This document shows positions 10,681 through 33,212 of a DNA stretch of 64,000 bases, piece by piece. Position numbers and translations under genes: made by a program. The stretch covers positions 28,954,001 to 29,018,000 of the forward strand of contig OZ231128.1 in the NCBI GenBank assembly GCA_965153355.1, given 5' to 3'. Position 1 is the first letter of the stretch; the number at the start of each line of letters is the position of its first letter. Below the pieces are notes generated by a model. It saw nothing but the letters and a program-made list of their open reading frames with translations. It made no database searches and was not told where the DNA came from. The DNA is from Flaccisagitta enflata (lineage: Eukaryota; Chaetognatha; Sagittoidea; Aphragmophora).

Positions 10681-11040
10681 GTTTTTCCTTTTGGCCTTGT
10701 GCCTCTGCTTTTTTTGCCTTTTGGCCTTGTGCCTCTGCGTTTTTTGCCTTTTGGCCTTGTGCCTCTGCGTTTTTTGCTTTTTGGCCTTGTGCCTCTGCTT
10801 TTTTGCCTTTTGGCCTTGTGCCTCTGCTTTTTTTTGCCTTTTGGCCTTGTGCCTCTGCTTTTTTGCCTCTTGGTTTTTTGGCCTCGTGCCTCTGCTTTTT
10901 TGGCTTTTGGCCTTGTGCCTCTGCTTTTTTGCCTTTTGGCCTTGTGCCTCTGCTTTTTTGCCTTTTGGCCCTGTGCCTCTGCTTTTTTGCCTTCTGGCCT
11001 TGTGCCTCTGCTTTTTGGCCTTGTGCCTCTGTGTTTTTGC
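10681..11040 (+). repeat. 27-bp minisatellite in the 3' region of the non-LTR element
   Basis: About 13 copies of a unit like TTTTGGCCTTGTGCCTCTGC plus a variable T run, starting 4 bp after the ORF2 stop. The varying T-run length makes the period drift between 26 and 29 bp. Several open frames over it on both strands are side effects. Confidence 0.9.
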
Positions 11041-11289
11041 TTCCTTTTTTTTTGGGCATATTTGCGCGTGCAGTGGTCCCACTGGTTTTTTTTTTTTTTT
11101 TTGGTGTCTTTTTGTCTTTTTCCCTTTTTGTCTTCCTCTGTATATATGTTGGGCCTCTCTGTGGTCCTTGTTTCTTCTCGAACCCCATTGGGGCTGTATA
11201 TATGTTGGGCATTGATGCCTCTTTCTGTTCTCATATTCATGCGTCCGGTTGTTTTCGTATTGCTGTCTGAATCTGGTTATGGCTGTCAG

Positions 11290-11443
11290 TCTCACTCTCT
11301 CTCTCCCCCTCCCGCCCTCTCCCTCCCTCTCTCCCTGCCCCTCCCACCCTCCCTCTCCTTCCCTCTCTCCCTGCCCCTCCCACCCTCCCTCTCCTTCCCT
11401 CTCTCCTTCCCTCTCTCTCTCCCCCTCTCTCTCCCTCCCTCTC
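11290..11443 (+). repeat. Pyrimidine-rich low-complexity tract
   Basis: CTCCCTCTCTCC-type sequence with CCCTGCCCCTCCCACCCTCC repeated two or three times. Possibly the 3' boundary zone of the non-LTR element. Confidence 0.8.
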
Positions 11444-11652
11444 CGTGTATATATTCATCGTGGGTTTAAGATGGCGTCGTATTTATGGATATGCAACAAT
11501 TATGGAATTGGATTGGTTTGGCAAATTTATTATGGATTGGCCATTATTTTGTGGGTTGGTCATTATCGTCGTTCTCGTGTTATGGATTGGTCGATTGAAA
11601 CATTGGTTGGAGTAACTGGTTGTTTTTGAAAGAAGATTGGCTACGACGTTAT

Positions 11653-12284
11653 TAAAAAATCTCAGGATCAAGTCAAAATTCTGGGATTTTACCGTCCATC
11701 CTACACTATACCAATTTTGACCCCAGGAATCCAAATCTGCAGCCAAAAATGGTCTCAGGTCAATATTTCCATCGACTACGGCTACATTTCTCAGGTCATA
11801 TTGCCATATAAGGTCAAATTTTCAAAATTGGAAATTTGTCAATCTGATTGCAGATTCAAAATCCTTGCAAAAAACTGTGTGAAGAAAGTGTCTTTCTTTT
11901 TTCAAAATTTTGATTAGAACATAGTCAAAATTAACATTATCGACCAAAATAAGGTCAAATTTAGACAAAAGAGCAATTTTACTCTATTTTGGATGGTTGA
12001 CGCTAATTTTGACTATGTTCCACTCAAAATTTTAAAAAAAGAAAGACACTTTCTTATCATAGTTTTTTCCAAGGATTTTGAATCTGCAATCAGATTGACA
12101 AATTTCCAATTTTGAAAATTTGACCTTATATAGTATTTTGACCTGAGAAATGTAGCCGTAGTCGATCGAAATATTGACCTGAGACCATTTTTGACTGCAA
12201 ATTCGGATTCCTGGGGTCAAAATTGGTTTAGTACAGGATGGACAGTAAAATCCCAAAATTTTGACTTGATTCTGAGATTTTTTA
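11653..12284. mobile_element. Foldback element with about 10-bp target duplication
   Basis: A 632-bp inverted-repeat element: TAAAAAATCTCAGGATCAAG at the left pairs with the right end with few mismatches, and the arms extend about 250-300 bp each. ACGACGTTAT occurs at 11643-11652 and again at 12285-12294. Long arms with a 9-10 bp duplication are typical of Mutator-like elements; this assignment is inference. Confidence 0.8.
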
Positions 12285-12294
12285 ACGACGTTAT

Positions 12295-13670
12295 CTAAAG
12301 TGCTGCATTTTCATCATTTACATTGTGAAATTCGTTTTATTGATATTCGTGTTATTGTAAGTATTGTTCTACTTAGGAGTATACTCGCTGTTCCCAATAC
12401 TTATATGTCTTTTTCTCCCCTCTCTTGCAGATTAAGGTCACAAGGCCCTTGAGGCTGAGGTTGATCCTTGAGGCGAGAATTAAGGTTTCAAAGCATGGAT
12501 TTGGGACCTAGACCTGGAGGCTAGGATTTTGGCCTCGAAGCCTAAGGGGAGGGGGAGTGAAGGAGGGGAAATCTCATGTATGTGGAAGTTAAGGTCATTG
12601 GCCTCTACGAGGCCGCTGCTCATGAAGGGCTTGGGACAATGAGGTCATGTAGGCGGACAGGTTTTCAAAGTTTCTGAATCCAATTGCTCCTATGCATTGC
12701 CTGAAACAGAAGAGCAGCTTAGTTTTCCTGCTCATGTCTCCGACAGTGGGCCGTCTTATCTCAGGAGACAAGAGGTGCCGTGTTCTGGCTTCTGCTACCG
12801 GGAATCGCTTCCCCTCTTTTTCCTCCCTCTCCTATCCTCCGCGTCTCCCCTCCACGCCCATCATCGTCATTCTCCGCTTCCTCCTCATCTTCCCCGCCTC
12901 ACTGCGCCTATTCTTCTCTTCCTCATCGGCGTCGTTGCGTCTTGTCGCGCGTTTGTCGCTCGCTGTACTTCTCGCTGTTCCATTCGCGCACATCCGGCCA
13001 TCTCTCTCTCTCGCTCTCACTTGCAAATGGCATCGGCGTCCTTCCCATTAGCTTCAAGGTTCTCCTCGCCTAAATCGCCATTTCTTAACCAACTATAAAT
13101 TGGTTGGCTTGAGATTTACCCTGTGTCATACTAGATATATCGTAGCATTTTTTCGCCGACGTGGTGCTTGCAACGTGTCCTTTCGTCATCTTGACGAAAT
13201 ATTCTAATGCGTGTTAAGCCGCACATAAATTGGAACCATTTTTTGTCTATTCACCATAGAAACACCTCGCTTTGTGGCTCGGTTATCCAGATTAGATCAA
13301 TCGTTTTTCTGACCTGCGCATCTGCCTTATTCCGATCGTTCTCGTTAAATTGTTTTGATTAATGATTGCCATTTTGCAATTACCTATCTTTTTATATCGT
13401 TTTCAGTATCCTTTATTCATGGTCATCCTTAATTCCTGATCGTTCCTGTGGACGAAATCCTGACCTAAGACACAGCCATTGAGAACAGATACTAAAGTCG
13501 CAGCTTTTCAGTTTATGGTTAGTCCATCCGACACTGGAAATTAATGAAGTCCATTAAGCCGTAGACTTGCTCCATTGATAAACCTGTAGCAGGGTTCGAT
13601 AAACTGTCGGCGAGAAGCGACGCCGACCTTCGACCCGGCGCCGGATACCAACACGCATAGACACAACGAG
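12295..13670. other. Intergenic, upstream of nsf
   Basis: No supported gene. A pyrimidine-rich stretch (about 12800-12910) and a more GC-rich stretch (to 13060) may mark regulatory sequence of nsf; no defined motif was found. Confidence 0.35.
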
Positions 13671-22761
<9,091 letters not shown>

Positions 22762-25107
22762 TCTCCGCAAAGCTGAGAAGATGAGCACATTGACTCTCAC
22801 TGCCCATCCAACGAGTCCGCAACTTGATGGGGGGTGACCGAAGAGCACATTGATAGATAGACTGCGCTCATTCGTAACTCCTGAATTACGGTCGCTGTTT
22901 GGGTCAGCACTATGCGCCAATCGCTTTAAGGTCGATGATGCTCTGCCCTATCACGAATTACGCGCCGTGCTAACTTTTATCCATGCATACCAACTCACTT
23001 GGCAGAAGACCGTCTGTCTGAAGAACTATTTTAACCTATTCCCAAAATCGTGCTTGTCCTATATAAGAGATTGACTAAAACAAATACAGTTGTCATCGAT
23101 TTAACATTTTACTAAGATACATATTTATACACTCCCTAGTATTCTTCCGTGGTCATGATGGTCATCAATGACAGTGTCATTTTGTTTCTCCTATGCTCCA
23201 CCACTATTTTCAGAACTAAATTTCTTTTTCGCTCAATCAAGACTTTAATTTTAAAAATCTAATTCTCTATACTCGCATCGTATCATGAACAAACCTATTC
23301 CTTAATTGAAGTTATCCGAAAGTACAAAATACGAAGTATTTGTTTGTTTTTTTAAAAGTTCAGTTTATACTTATTTCAGAATTCAGCGATACGGAAATGA
23401 AAAACGGATAGAACGGATTTTTGAGGCCTGGGATTCTATCGCGTATAAGAAGTAGAGCTCATAATCGCCTCTAGTGAGTTGATGGAGCTGATTGCTATTG
23501 TAACAAGCTAACAATTATGCTCCATATTCATTAAGTTTTTTTTACACGCGCTAGATCTTTCTTTTTTTGAAGGGGCGGGGATAAATAACATAAATTACAG
23601 CATTTCAATCCAGAGCTATCGGAACTAACTTAAGTAGTTGTGATCAAACGCTATTTTTTTTACGTCTTTGTGATGTTTCTCGTAGGTTTACCCTTAATTC
23701 TTTAGACAATCTATGTTAAGTCTATGAATAATTAAATACGTATGCTAACTTCACGAACTTTATGGACGCACGAATTCGAAGCAATATAGCTTCATAACGA
23801 AGCATTCCGAAGTAAAACGTCTGTTGTTCCAGTGGGGTCGTAACTACTCCTCTCGTGTGAGATTGTGACGTAAGACATCATCAGATTTTGTATTTATATT
23901 ACGTGCCTAAAATAAATCGTCGATTAAAACGAATCTAGTCCCTCTTTCAATTTCTCTGTTCATTTATCTTCAGTTACATCTTTGTTGGGAAAAAATTGTC
24001 TCATTTTTGCCCGGATCGATCTGTCATTACCCTATTTATTGCATTGGCCCTTTCGTCGAACTTGGTCCTCGCTTCAAAGAATAATGACTCTTGTGTAAAT
24101 TGCGACCCTTCCAACAATGGACAATTAAGATAAGTTAGGTATGCTGAAAGCGCGTCTGTCATTTGATAGTTTGCTGAGATTGAGGTTAATAATGATAGTT
24201 ATGGAGTGCTGGGATGTTCAAGGGGCTTGACCTTTAGCCAAGTTGATTCAAGGCAGTGCTAGTTCTTTTTATTGTTGAGCAATAAATGTTTCTAGTAGTA
24301 CATGATACATTGATCGGGTCATTTTGTGACATATCAAGGCCATATATGTAGAAGGTATTTAATCGAGTGTTTAAAAATCGATTTTTACACTCCCTCTACT
24401 TGTACAATGTTGATTAGGGTTTCCGACTGGAATTCAAGATAAAGCACTGGAAGGTCGTGTGTCTAACTCAATGGAGGGTGATACGATGAACAGTCCAAAG
24501 GCACTCAAGGTTTGAGCTCGATTTTAAAGCTTTTAAAGAAGTTAAAACTTTCGAACACATTTTAAATCCTGAAAAAGTTCCCTGTTAAGCTCATTTATGC
24601 GTCAGAAGCCTCGATTAATGATGTAACGACATAGGAATTAGGACATTTTTGTAGACGGGAATCGACGGCTTTGTCGCCATGAATATCACTGTCGTTTTCC
24701 AAATGATTTTGAGAACCTAATAAAAACTTGATTTTTACCGCGGGCGCAATGGAAAAGACGCAGTTATTCAAGAAAATTCTTGAAGTTGGGAGATATCGAA
24801 GGAGCTTAGATGTAAAGTTTCCTAAATTTGCCGCACGGCCCACTCGGACCCAGGTACAGGGTCCGTGTTTTCTTCGTCTAAAAAGTATTCACTATCTTGT
24901 TCAAGACTCCGGCATGTTTTGTCACATTGCATCAAAATGATAAAGGAAATCATAGGAAAACCAGTGACTTGTGAAAATGCCGTCAAATTCCGCCAAGCAG
25001 AGCACTGTGGCTCGATTTATTTTAATTTTAGAGCAAAAAGAGTGAAGTGTTCATCTAGAACTATGCAGATAAAATCATTAAAAATTTCGAATCTAATTCA
25101 GATTATC
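22762..25107. other. Intergenic after nsf
   Basis: AT-rich unique-looking sequence. Short open frames near 24595-24940 on both strands show no recognisable domain and no convincing splice partners. No gene is called. Confidence 0.4.
23911..23916 (+). promoter_or_regulatory. possible distal poly(A) signal after nsf
   Basis: AATAAA about 1.15 kb past the nsf stop codon, on the same strand. It would imply a long 3' UTR. Only the hexamer supports it. Confidence 0.15.
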
Positions 25108-25823
25108 TTTTTGTCCTCGACGATCAGTTTACGTCGAGGACTATAACATAGCCTTGATCGTGTAGTGAGTCGTCGTTGTTTGTGTCAACCCTTAAAAACT
25201 TGAGAACCACAACTCAGATGTTGATGAAACTTGGTCAGTGTTATTTTTAGAGCATTACTATCCTGTGTACCAACTTTCAACAACATTCATAAATATTTAA
25301 TACCCTTTGCCTATTATTTTTGTAGTAATATCAATTCCTGGACTTGTGCAATTTTCATAGGGGAAGGGTAGTAAAGGTTCACCAATGTTGTTCAAACTCG
25401 TTGTGAAGGTCTATTGCATCAATTAAAGCTCCCCTGCAAGGTTTCAGATAATTCTGAGTATTGGTTTAGAAGATGTTAGGGTATTTTGCTAGTAATATTA
25501 ATTCCTAGCCTGAGTAGCTGGGTCAGACTGAGTAGCTGGGTCAGACTGAGTAGCCGGGTCAGACTGAGTAGCCGGGTCAGACTGAGTAGCCGGGTCAGAC
25601 TGAGTAGCCGGGTCAGACTGAGTAGCCGGGTCAGACTGAGTAGCCGGGTCAGACTGAGTAGCCGGGTCAGGCTGAGTGCCAGGTCAGACTGAGTAGCCGG
25701 GTCAGACTGAGTAGCTGGGTCAGACACCGTAGCCGGGTCAGACACCGTAGCCGGGTCAGACACCGTAGCCGGGTCAGACACCAAATAGACTACAGTCGAG
25801 GACTGTTGTTTTTAAGCTTTTTT
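25108..25823 (+). mobile_element. Family-C element, copy with an 18-bp minisatellite
   Basis: Begins TTTTTGTCCTCGACGATCAG, like the copy at 48126. It shares internal blocks with that copy (ATGTTGATGAAACTT; ACCCTTTGCCTATTATTTTT; GGGTAGTAAA). It ends with ACAGTCGAGGACTG then a T-rich AAGCTTTTTT. The 18-bp array CTGAGTAGCCGGGTCAGA fills 25505-25785. The family boundary call rests on two copies. Confidence 0.6.
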
Positions 25824-26329
25824 GGTTTTTTTTCGCGCACATCAGTGATAGGAGCATAGGAAAGTCGATAACCAGCTTCATAAGAGCTTTCAATTTCCAC
25901 CATGCAAAGCTCACTCCCTTAAACTGCTAAGATTTCACAAAAAAAATAGTACATGCCTCTTTAAACAAAAAGGTGGTGAGAAATGCTCCTGATATTGATT
26001 CATAATTCACACTGAAATAAGTGATTATGCTCTCTGAGAGCATTGTAACGGTAATATGCAACGCTTACAACCTTTATTGCCCAAAGACGCTAAAATAAAC
26101 AATTATCACCAAAATAAGGGTTTCCATTGATTTAAAACAAAAAATGAGTTAGATCCAATGCGCGGACTCTTACTTTGAACAAGATAGTACCAAACCTGCT
26201 TTCCGTGATGTCAGTGGCCTTACAGCATTTTCAGCGATAGTAATACCAATTTCTACATAATACCGCTTTTTAAACAGAGCTTGGATTTGTAAATTAGGAC
26301 ATTAGTTAGTGTCCTGCCCCCCTTTACTC
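25824..26329. other. Intergenic, no gene seen
   Basis: AT-rich, no repeat or coding signal noted. Confidence 0.35.
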
Positions 26330-26738
<409 letters not shown>

Positions 26739-26830
26739 CTTGTTACACAAAGTTACAGCGGAAGATTTAAGACTGTCTGCTAGTGCGAGATAGAAGCTTT
26801 AAGTTGGACTTTAGCATGGACTTAGTCATT

Positions 26831-26866
<36 letters not shown>

Positions 26867-27113
26867 AAAAATTGCAACATTTTCCGCTGCCATTCGTTAC
26901 GATCTCCAATTTTTGCCAAGTGATTATTTTCAACCAATTTTTTAAAAAATTATTTTCTTGAACTCAGGCTTCTCTCAAAGTCTTCGAGAAGGAGCCATCA
27001 CCTGCTACTCCAGGTTTGATTTGATTTGATCGACATCATTTCAATGATCTGATTGAAATGGATGCTGTACTTAATTTGACGTCTAATTATGCATTGGCGC
27101 GCGCGTCACATTG

Positions 27114-27258
27114 TTAGTCGCGGACACGCGACTCTACACCTTGCCGTGTCGGTACGTCGGTAGATTACGAATTTTTTTAAATTCCGAGTGATTATTGCAT
27201 TACGACCCCTGCCCAATCGTCCGCGACTGTCTTGCCGTCTATCCGGCCTTGTTCTTTT
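27114..27258 (+). mobile_element. Family-B element, upstream of choline kinase
   Basis: TAGTCGCGGACACGCGACTC at the left end, GTCC/GTCGG-rich interior, CTGCCCAATCGTCCGCGACT and ATCCGGCCTTGTT at the right end. Confidence 0.6.
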
Positions 27259-27519
27259 TACAAGCTATCTTCATCACGTGATCGAATGAAACAAGGCAAA
27301 ATTTGGGCCATACTGTGCAGACTATCGAACACTTGATTGAATGATCGAGCGGTTGATTGATTGTTGAGTATTAGAAGGCATGAGTGGCAATGCTTGGCCC
27401 TCCAGCACAGTCAAGAGTGAATGTGTGATGGACCGACCAATAGAGACACTAAATATGGGCGATGGCGCTTACAAAAATGCCTATTTTCTCCGGTTAACTC
27501 AGCCCAACCTTACGGATTG

Positions 27520-30500
27520 ATGGCCAGCGAGGAGAATGTGGAGCCGGTTTTGCGGGCCGAGGCGCTGCGGCGTGTAAGAGGATTTCTGTCAGGGACGTGG
27601 AAAGAAATAGACGATAACAGAATCATCATCAAGAAGATCAGGTAACCGGCGCTGAAGGAGGTCGATCTAACACTAAACACGCTGCTGATTTGAGGACACA
27701 AAAGCATTTTGCCAAGGCCGGTGCAGTGTGGCAGCATTTACTGAAGCATGTCACGGACCGATGAAACGGGGCACTCAGTTCGCGCACTCTGGACTCAGGT
27801 ACATTCCATGACTCTCATGATTCTCATCGTAAAATCCAAGCAAATGAATAAACCACAACTTTCTTATTGCAGCGGTGGATTGAGCAATTATTTGTACATG
27901 TGCCAACTGCCAAGCGACGTTGCCATCAAACCCGGAGAAACCAAACATGCAATGCTGCGGTAAGTTGGGAAATTGCGTTTGCAGCGTTAATCTGCCAATC
28001 TGATTTCCATCCTTTGAAATACTGGTAACATTGGCCATAATACTCAAATCTCGGATCAATTGTATCGTGATCGCCGATTTCCGTTGCCTGTAGGATCTAC
28101 GGTGAGATTCTGAAGGAAAACTCCGACTCATTGGTGATTGACACAGTCATCTTTGCGCTGCTGGCGGAAAAAGGATTTGGACCGAAACTTTACGGCGTCT
28201 TCCAAGGCGGTAGACTTGAGCAGTACATCAGCGTGAGTTGCAAAATGTCTCGGACGATCAGTGAATTTCGCAAAACTAAGATGTTTTGACGATGGGATGG
28301 ATTTTTGGGAAGCGAGTGATCCCAAGGAATGATTGGTTGGTTGAACCCATTGACAGACTTGTTGTCATAAACTATTCAATCAATCCTGTATTGTTTGAAT
28401 GATTCGCTGAATGAGAGGATGAACGAAAGAAAGCTCATTGATTGGACGGAGCGATCGCTGATTGATCGAATGACCGAAAAGATGATTCATTGACAAGGAC
28501 ACCCATCTAATTTTCAGCACTCCCGATGTTTGCGATGCCACGAGCTCAGTATTCCAAAAATTTCCGTCAAGATTGCTCAAAAACTTGCCCTCTTCCATAC
28601 TCTCCAAATGCCACTGAACAAAGAACCCAGGTTAGTTTGTATGTAGCTTGAGGGTTGTCTATGGAATTAAGACGTTTATTATCGTTAATATTCTATCATT
28701 CACTTTCTTGATATGAACTTAGGTTTCTACTTGATTTGACTCAACGCCTGTTGGATGCATCTGAAAGCATTATTTGGCCTTTGGGCAGGAGCGCACCCCC
28801 TAATCCTGCCCTCGCCATCGTTGCCGAGAAATGGGACTTGCAAAAAGAGTGGAAGAGACTCTCCGAGATCATGGATAAAGTTCCCTCGGAGGTGGGAAAC
28901 TGAATTATAATGATGCGGTGGTTAATGATATTGGATTTTGTGATTTCTCATTGATGATTTGCGTCAATCATTTTAGTTGCCTGCTACGCGACTCTACAAC
29001 CCGCTTTGTCCGTCCGTCCGTCCGTCCATCACATTTTACTTTTTTGTGGTCTTTATTTTTCGACCTAACTTTTCTAGCCTAAATGGTCCAGTAACCTCAA
29101 ATATGGCCCCTGCCCACCTTCACGTGACTTGGGTAGCCCTGTATTCGGCCTTGTTACTTAAATTACTGTAATCAAGAGTGGTCCTAACGGACACTAAACG
29201 CTTAGGTGGTCTTAGATTTTTCACAAATGTACCAATTTTAGGTCGTTTTCTGTCACAACGACGTCCAAGAGGGGAACTTGTTGCTGATGGAGAAATTGGC
29301 CGGCGCGCCTCGGAGGTACACTTGTTTGGTATAGCCAGGAAATTTTATTTGCGTTTCGGCAAATGGTCACGCCAAGGCTAAAATGGGGGCGGAAGATATG
29401 CGTCCACTGACCCTAATTATGGATTTAAAAAAAAATTATGGTGTGAGATGGTTAATCGTCACCTTTCTTCCCGCAGAATCTCGTCGACGAGTCCCATAGA
29501 GTCCTTGGCCGACTTTTCAGACCCTCCGAACGACGAGTCGGTCAATTTACCCGTCATTCAGCCCATCGATTTCGAATATTGTGCCTACAACTTTCGCGGC
29601 TACGACTTCGGCAACCACTTCCTCGAATGGTGCTACGATTATCACGTCTACGAATTTCCGTGGTACAAGGAAAACTTGGACGACTACCCGACCAAAGAAC
29701 AACAGGTAGACTTGAGTTAGTACTAAGATATCATATCATCGTGAGAAGAATTTCTGCAGATTTTACTCTGATTGACTCGTTCGACAGATGCTGTTCATCA
29801 GAACCTACCTGCAAACCCGGCATCGTAATTTGTTAAAGCTCCAACGACAACAAATTCGAGAAAGCGGGCTCAATGAACCAATTCTTGAATCAGGTTTGAA
29901 CTTCTCTATTTCACTTCATTGTAACGGGAAATGGCTTACTGCCTACTGGCAGTGTAGCCTTAGGTGCGATCACAAGGGTAAAGCTGTTAATTCACTTGCT
30001 TCAACTGCAGCAAATACAGATCTCATTTCCGGTTTTACCATCATGGCTGCAACTGATAAGTCAGGTTTGCAAGCATTTTCATCTTATCAAGTTTGATTTT
30101 ATGTCAATTTCGCCTCGACATTATCTTGTTTGTTGATTTTTGGCACTTGTTGACTGTGTAGAGTTATCTTCAGGCCTGCCGCCTGCATATAATTGAGTCC
30201 CCCCCCCCCGGCGGGGGGGGGGGGAAATCAAAGTGTTTGGAGATGGGGATTGGGGAAGGGAAAGGCAAGGGGGAAAAAAGAAAATTTGGGGAAAATATAA
30301 CTTTTGACAGTACAAAATCATAAAACTTGATTAGTAAAACACAATTTAATACTATTCAAACCTTAAACACACTGTTTTTCGAAAAAATGAGTCAGATTTT
30401 CAATGATGCTTTATTGGAAGAAAATCAGATTTTGTAACGCAACGCAACACATCGCGGGGAAGAAAATCAAAGGCAGGGAGGGGGGCAAAAAATAAAAGTC

Positions 30501-31317
30501 ACTCAATTATATGCACCCCTGGTTATCTTCTAGTAGGCTAGCGCCAGTCAGACTAAGTTTACCACACCTGTACCAGGAATTGGAATGCCTAATTTCGATA
30601 TCGACTCCGAGGCGGAGAAATTGTATCGGGAAGCGAACGTCTACGGCCTTCTCTCTCACTTCATGTGGGCTCTATGGTCCTTCAAACAAGATACAATATC
30701 GAGGATTACTTTCGCCTATAATGAGTAAGTGCGATCGTGATTTTGTCGTTTACCCTGTTTTCAAAATCAGAACCTTTATCGTGCCTAAAGTAATCACATT
30801 TGGACATCCGATTTTGTTTTGTCTAAAAGCAAATAACCTACCATTTTATCATGCAAAATTTGGTGAAATTTGAGGTTTCGCTGAAACATGGCATTTTTAC
30901 AGAAATTTGCATCAATTATCTGTTGTTATTTTTGTACAAAATTGAGCTATAATGATCATGTTGGTCAAAAGTGGATCTTTTCTGCGTCAGTTTTAATATC
31001 TAATGATTTTTGAAAAAAAAATCAGGCCTTTTATGCGTTTGGCATTATGAGATTAAAAACCTTTTCAGACTTAAAAAAAAACAGAGAAATCAGATTTGCC
31101 ATATAAATATCACATATTTGATTATCTAAAAGTTTTGAGGGTCATTCACTCAATTTTTTAAAGGGGTCATTCAATAAAATTTTTGAGGAGCCTCTCATGA
31201 GGCTACTACATTTTTACTCAAAATAATGTGGAAGCCCAACTGTTGGAGCCACTGCTATGAAATTTTGCATGAATGAAAGAAAGGTCATGTGCTTTTAGAC
31301 AAAACCAATCTGGATGG

Positions 31318-31353
<36 letters not shown>

Positions 31354-31621
31354 CAGTACTTAATTAATTATTATACTAAAAAGGTTTTGTTGGTTGCAGT
31401 TGCTTTTGAAAACAGGGTAGGTCAGGGGGAACAGCCGTACTTTGATGGGTGAAAAGATTTCGCTCATATGTCTCCTAAGTAGACCTGTCTGGAATCAAAT
31501 TAATCGTTATTCGTTCCCTACCAGATATGGCATTCTTCGCTTGGAGCATTATTACAAGCAACTGAAGCGAATCAGCGACGAAGGATTGCTTCCCACTGAT
31601 TTATCTGACCCCGTCAAATAA
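27520..31621 (+). CDS. chka/b: Choline kinase (CHKA/CHKB type), first step of the CDP-choline pathway
   Basis: Ten coding exons: 27520-27641, 27873-27959, 28094-28232, 28518-28630, 28723-28891, 29242-29315, 29477-29705, 29788-29893, 30577-30724, 31525-31621. They total 1284 nt (427 aa plus stop) with every junction in phase. The enzyme phosphorylates choline (often also ethanolamine) with ATP in the cytosol. The ATP-binding loop SGGLSNYLY is near residue 41. Brenner's phosphotransferase motif is HNDVQEGNLL, with catalytic D217. The choline-kinase motif begins IDFEY (D266) and runs through NFRGYDFGNHFLEW. The C-terminal HFMWALWS and YGILRLEHYY are also typical. Vertebrate enzymes are about 395-457 aa, so this is full length. 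SGGLSN, GGRLEQYI and NKEP favour choline kinase over ethanolamine kinase. The ATG at 27520 is the first in frame with the RVRGFLSGTW start of the fold. Introns 5 and 8 carry repeat insertions. Confidence 0.95.
28971..29155 (+). mobile_element. Family-B element in choline kinase intron 5
   Basis: TTTTAGTTGC...ACGCGACTCTACAACCCGC, then GTCCGTCC units, CATCACATTTTACTTTTTT, CTGCCCACC and the end TATTCGGCCTTGTT. Same order as the other copies. Confidence 0.7.
30180..30523. mobile_element. Family-F MITE in choline kinase intron 8
   Basis: GCATATAATTGAGT near 30186 and its complement ACTCAATTATATGC near 30512 form inverted ends. The interior begins with a C11/G12 hairpin and is purine-rich. A shortened relative sits in nsf intron 1. 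Confidence 0.6.
31320..31352. repeat. (TA)n in choline kinase intron 9
   Basis: About 16 TA units. Confidence 0.9.
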
Positions 31622-33212
31622 GGAACTAAAGAACCAAAGTTGTTTTTCCTGAGTCGTAACGCTTAAGAGACCGACAGACCTGTATTCCGCTATCTCTTAC
31701 TATGCTTTTCTGAAATTGCGAAATCTGCAAAACGATTTTCCGATTTGCAACATTTCCACATTTCCGCCCAACCGCAGTTGTATTTACTTCCGCACGTGGT
31801 CTGTGGAATATTATCCTCACCTACGTCCAAAAACTATCATGCAATTTTTTGCTGCTCCGACATCTCGGAGAGTTGTTGTATCAAGCTAGTCCAGGCTTCA
31901 AGCATTACTTATTTGTTTAGTGTATATTCCAAGCGCTCACTCTATGGATTTTTGCAGCTTTTTTACTCGACATGATTAAACTGAAAATTTACTTTATAAA
32001 TTTCTATTCATTCATTTGACCAACCATCCATTTTCTGAAGTCTTAGTTGAAAACTGGAAATGGTTTTAGTGTCATACACATTTCGGCCCGTTGTGTATCA
32101 TGAGGGCAATGGATGATGAAACCAATTAAGTTTTTCGACAAAATTGGATTTCCTACAAAAATCGGCAATAGGACATCAACATCTTGCTATCACAGCGCGG
32201 AACTTATCGATGGTTTCCTGTTTTTGTTTGTTTCGACCTCTGGATTGGTATTCTGTGGGAGAAAATATAGGTATTGTTGATTAAGATAAGATAAATCCAT
32301 ATTCTCAAAAATAACCCTGTTCTGCTGCTGTATGGAAACGACATCTGATATGAAATCAACGAATGCTGAGAAAGATTCTACACAGAATGGAAACTAGCTG
32401 AATTATTGTATAAGATTGTAAAATGGCCATATTTTTGGAGCTTTTTGGGGGCCACGAAACGGGGAAGACATCAGCGTGTCCTACACGGAAGATCTCGTCT
32501 AGACATGAGATGACAGGGGCAAGTATAATAAAAAGAGAAATGAAGTTAAGGGACTGGATGTTATTCATATTAAGAGTATAAATTAATGAAGGAATGATTT
32601 ATTCCCCTTGATGGTCAGTTGCTATGGAAACATTTCCATGTATGCTTGCTAAAATATCATTATTCTGTTGGATTTTTTGAGGGAATATTGTTTAGAATCA
32701 ATTTTACTATAATTCTCACATTGTTTTTAAAAATTTTACTTGGGCTGATGCTAGGCCTAGGGAACTAATCCATCTGCGGCATCCCTGTGATGTTCATAGC
32801 AACTGCTAATCAAGCGACATTTTTACAGAACATACTGCGGTAAAATTACAGTAAATTTGATTTTGAGCAATATTTTTCAAAAATATCTCTTTAAAACATT
32901 ATTTTATTGAGAATACATAAAAATGTGTTTTTATGGCAACCATCTATCTTCATTAATCCAAGATCCAAATATCATTTCTTTGGTATTATTTGTTTTCCTA
33001 CAAGGCTTGTCCCCGTTATCTCTAGTCTAGACGAGATCTACTGTATGACCTACGCCATGGGTTGCCGACCACCGGTATCGTGGGGTTCAACACCATCAGT
33101 TTAGGACGGGGGACATCCAGGACATAATGTCCTAGTTCATCGGGTTTGGAGGTGGTTGAGATTCCGATAAAAAATGCAGGAAAAGAAGAGGGAGAAGATG
33201 GGGAAAAATGAG
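31622..33212. other. Intergenic after choline kinase
   Basis: AT-rich, no supported gene. A short segment near 33100-33135 (GGGGGACATCCAGGACAT and ATGTCCTAG) is related to palindromic sequence inside the hAT-like element of nsf intron 4. Confidence 0.35.

Larger units (their letters stand above)
5881..11040 (+). mobile_element. APE-type non-LTR retrotransposon (Jockey/CR1/L2-like group), nearly intact coding region
   Basis: Contains an ORF1 with SGNH-esterase-like motifs (5881-6705), a long ORF2 with endonuclease and reverse transcriptase (about 6699-10676), and a 3' zone of 27-bp repeats. ORF1 has no in-frame ATG before its motifs and begins just after a stop at 5878-5880, so the 5' end is probably truncated or spliced. 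The 3' end is not sharply defined; it may run to the pyrimidine tract near 11290-11443. ORF2 is uninterrupted for over 1300 codons, which suggests recent activity. Domain order ORF1 esterase, ORF2 EEP, RT is known from the CR1/L2 group. Confidence 0.85.

Noticed and set aside
10506-11269. Basic and hydrophobic repeat frames on both strands
   Set aside because: They lie over the 27-bp 3' repeat of the non-LTR element, with no domain.
24595-24940. Possible small exons on both strands
   Set aside because: No homology, no consistent splice partners, AT-rich neighbourhood.
25476-25784. SDPATV-repeat frame
   Set aside because: The 18-bp array in a family-C element is a multiple of three; no gene features.
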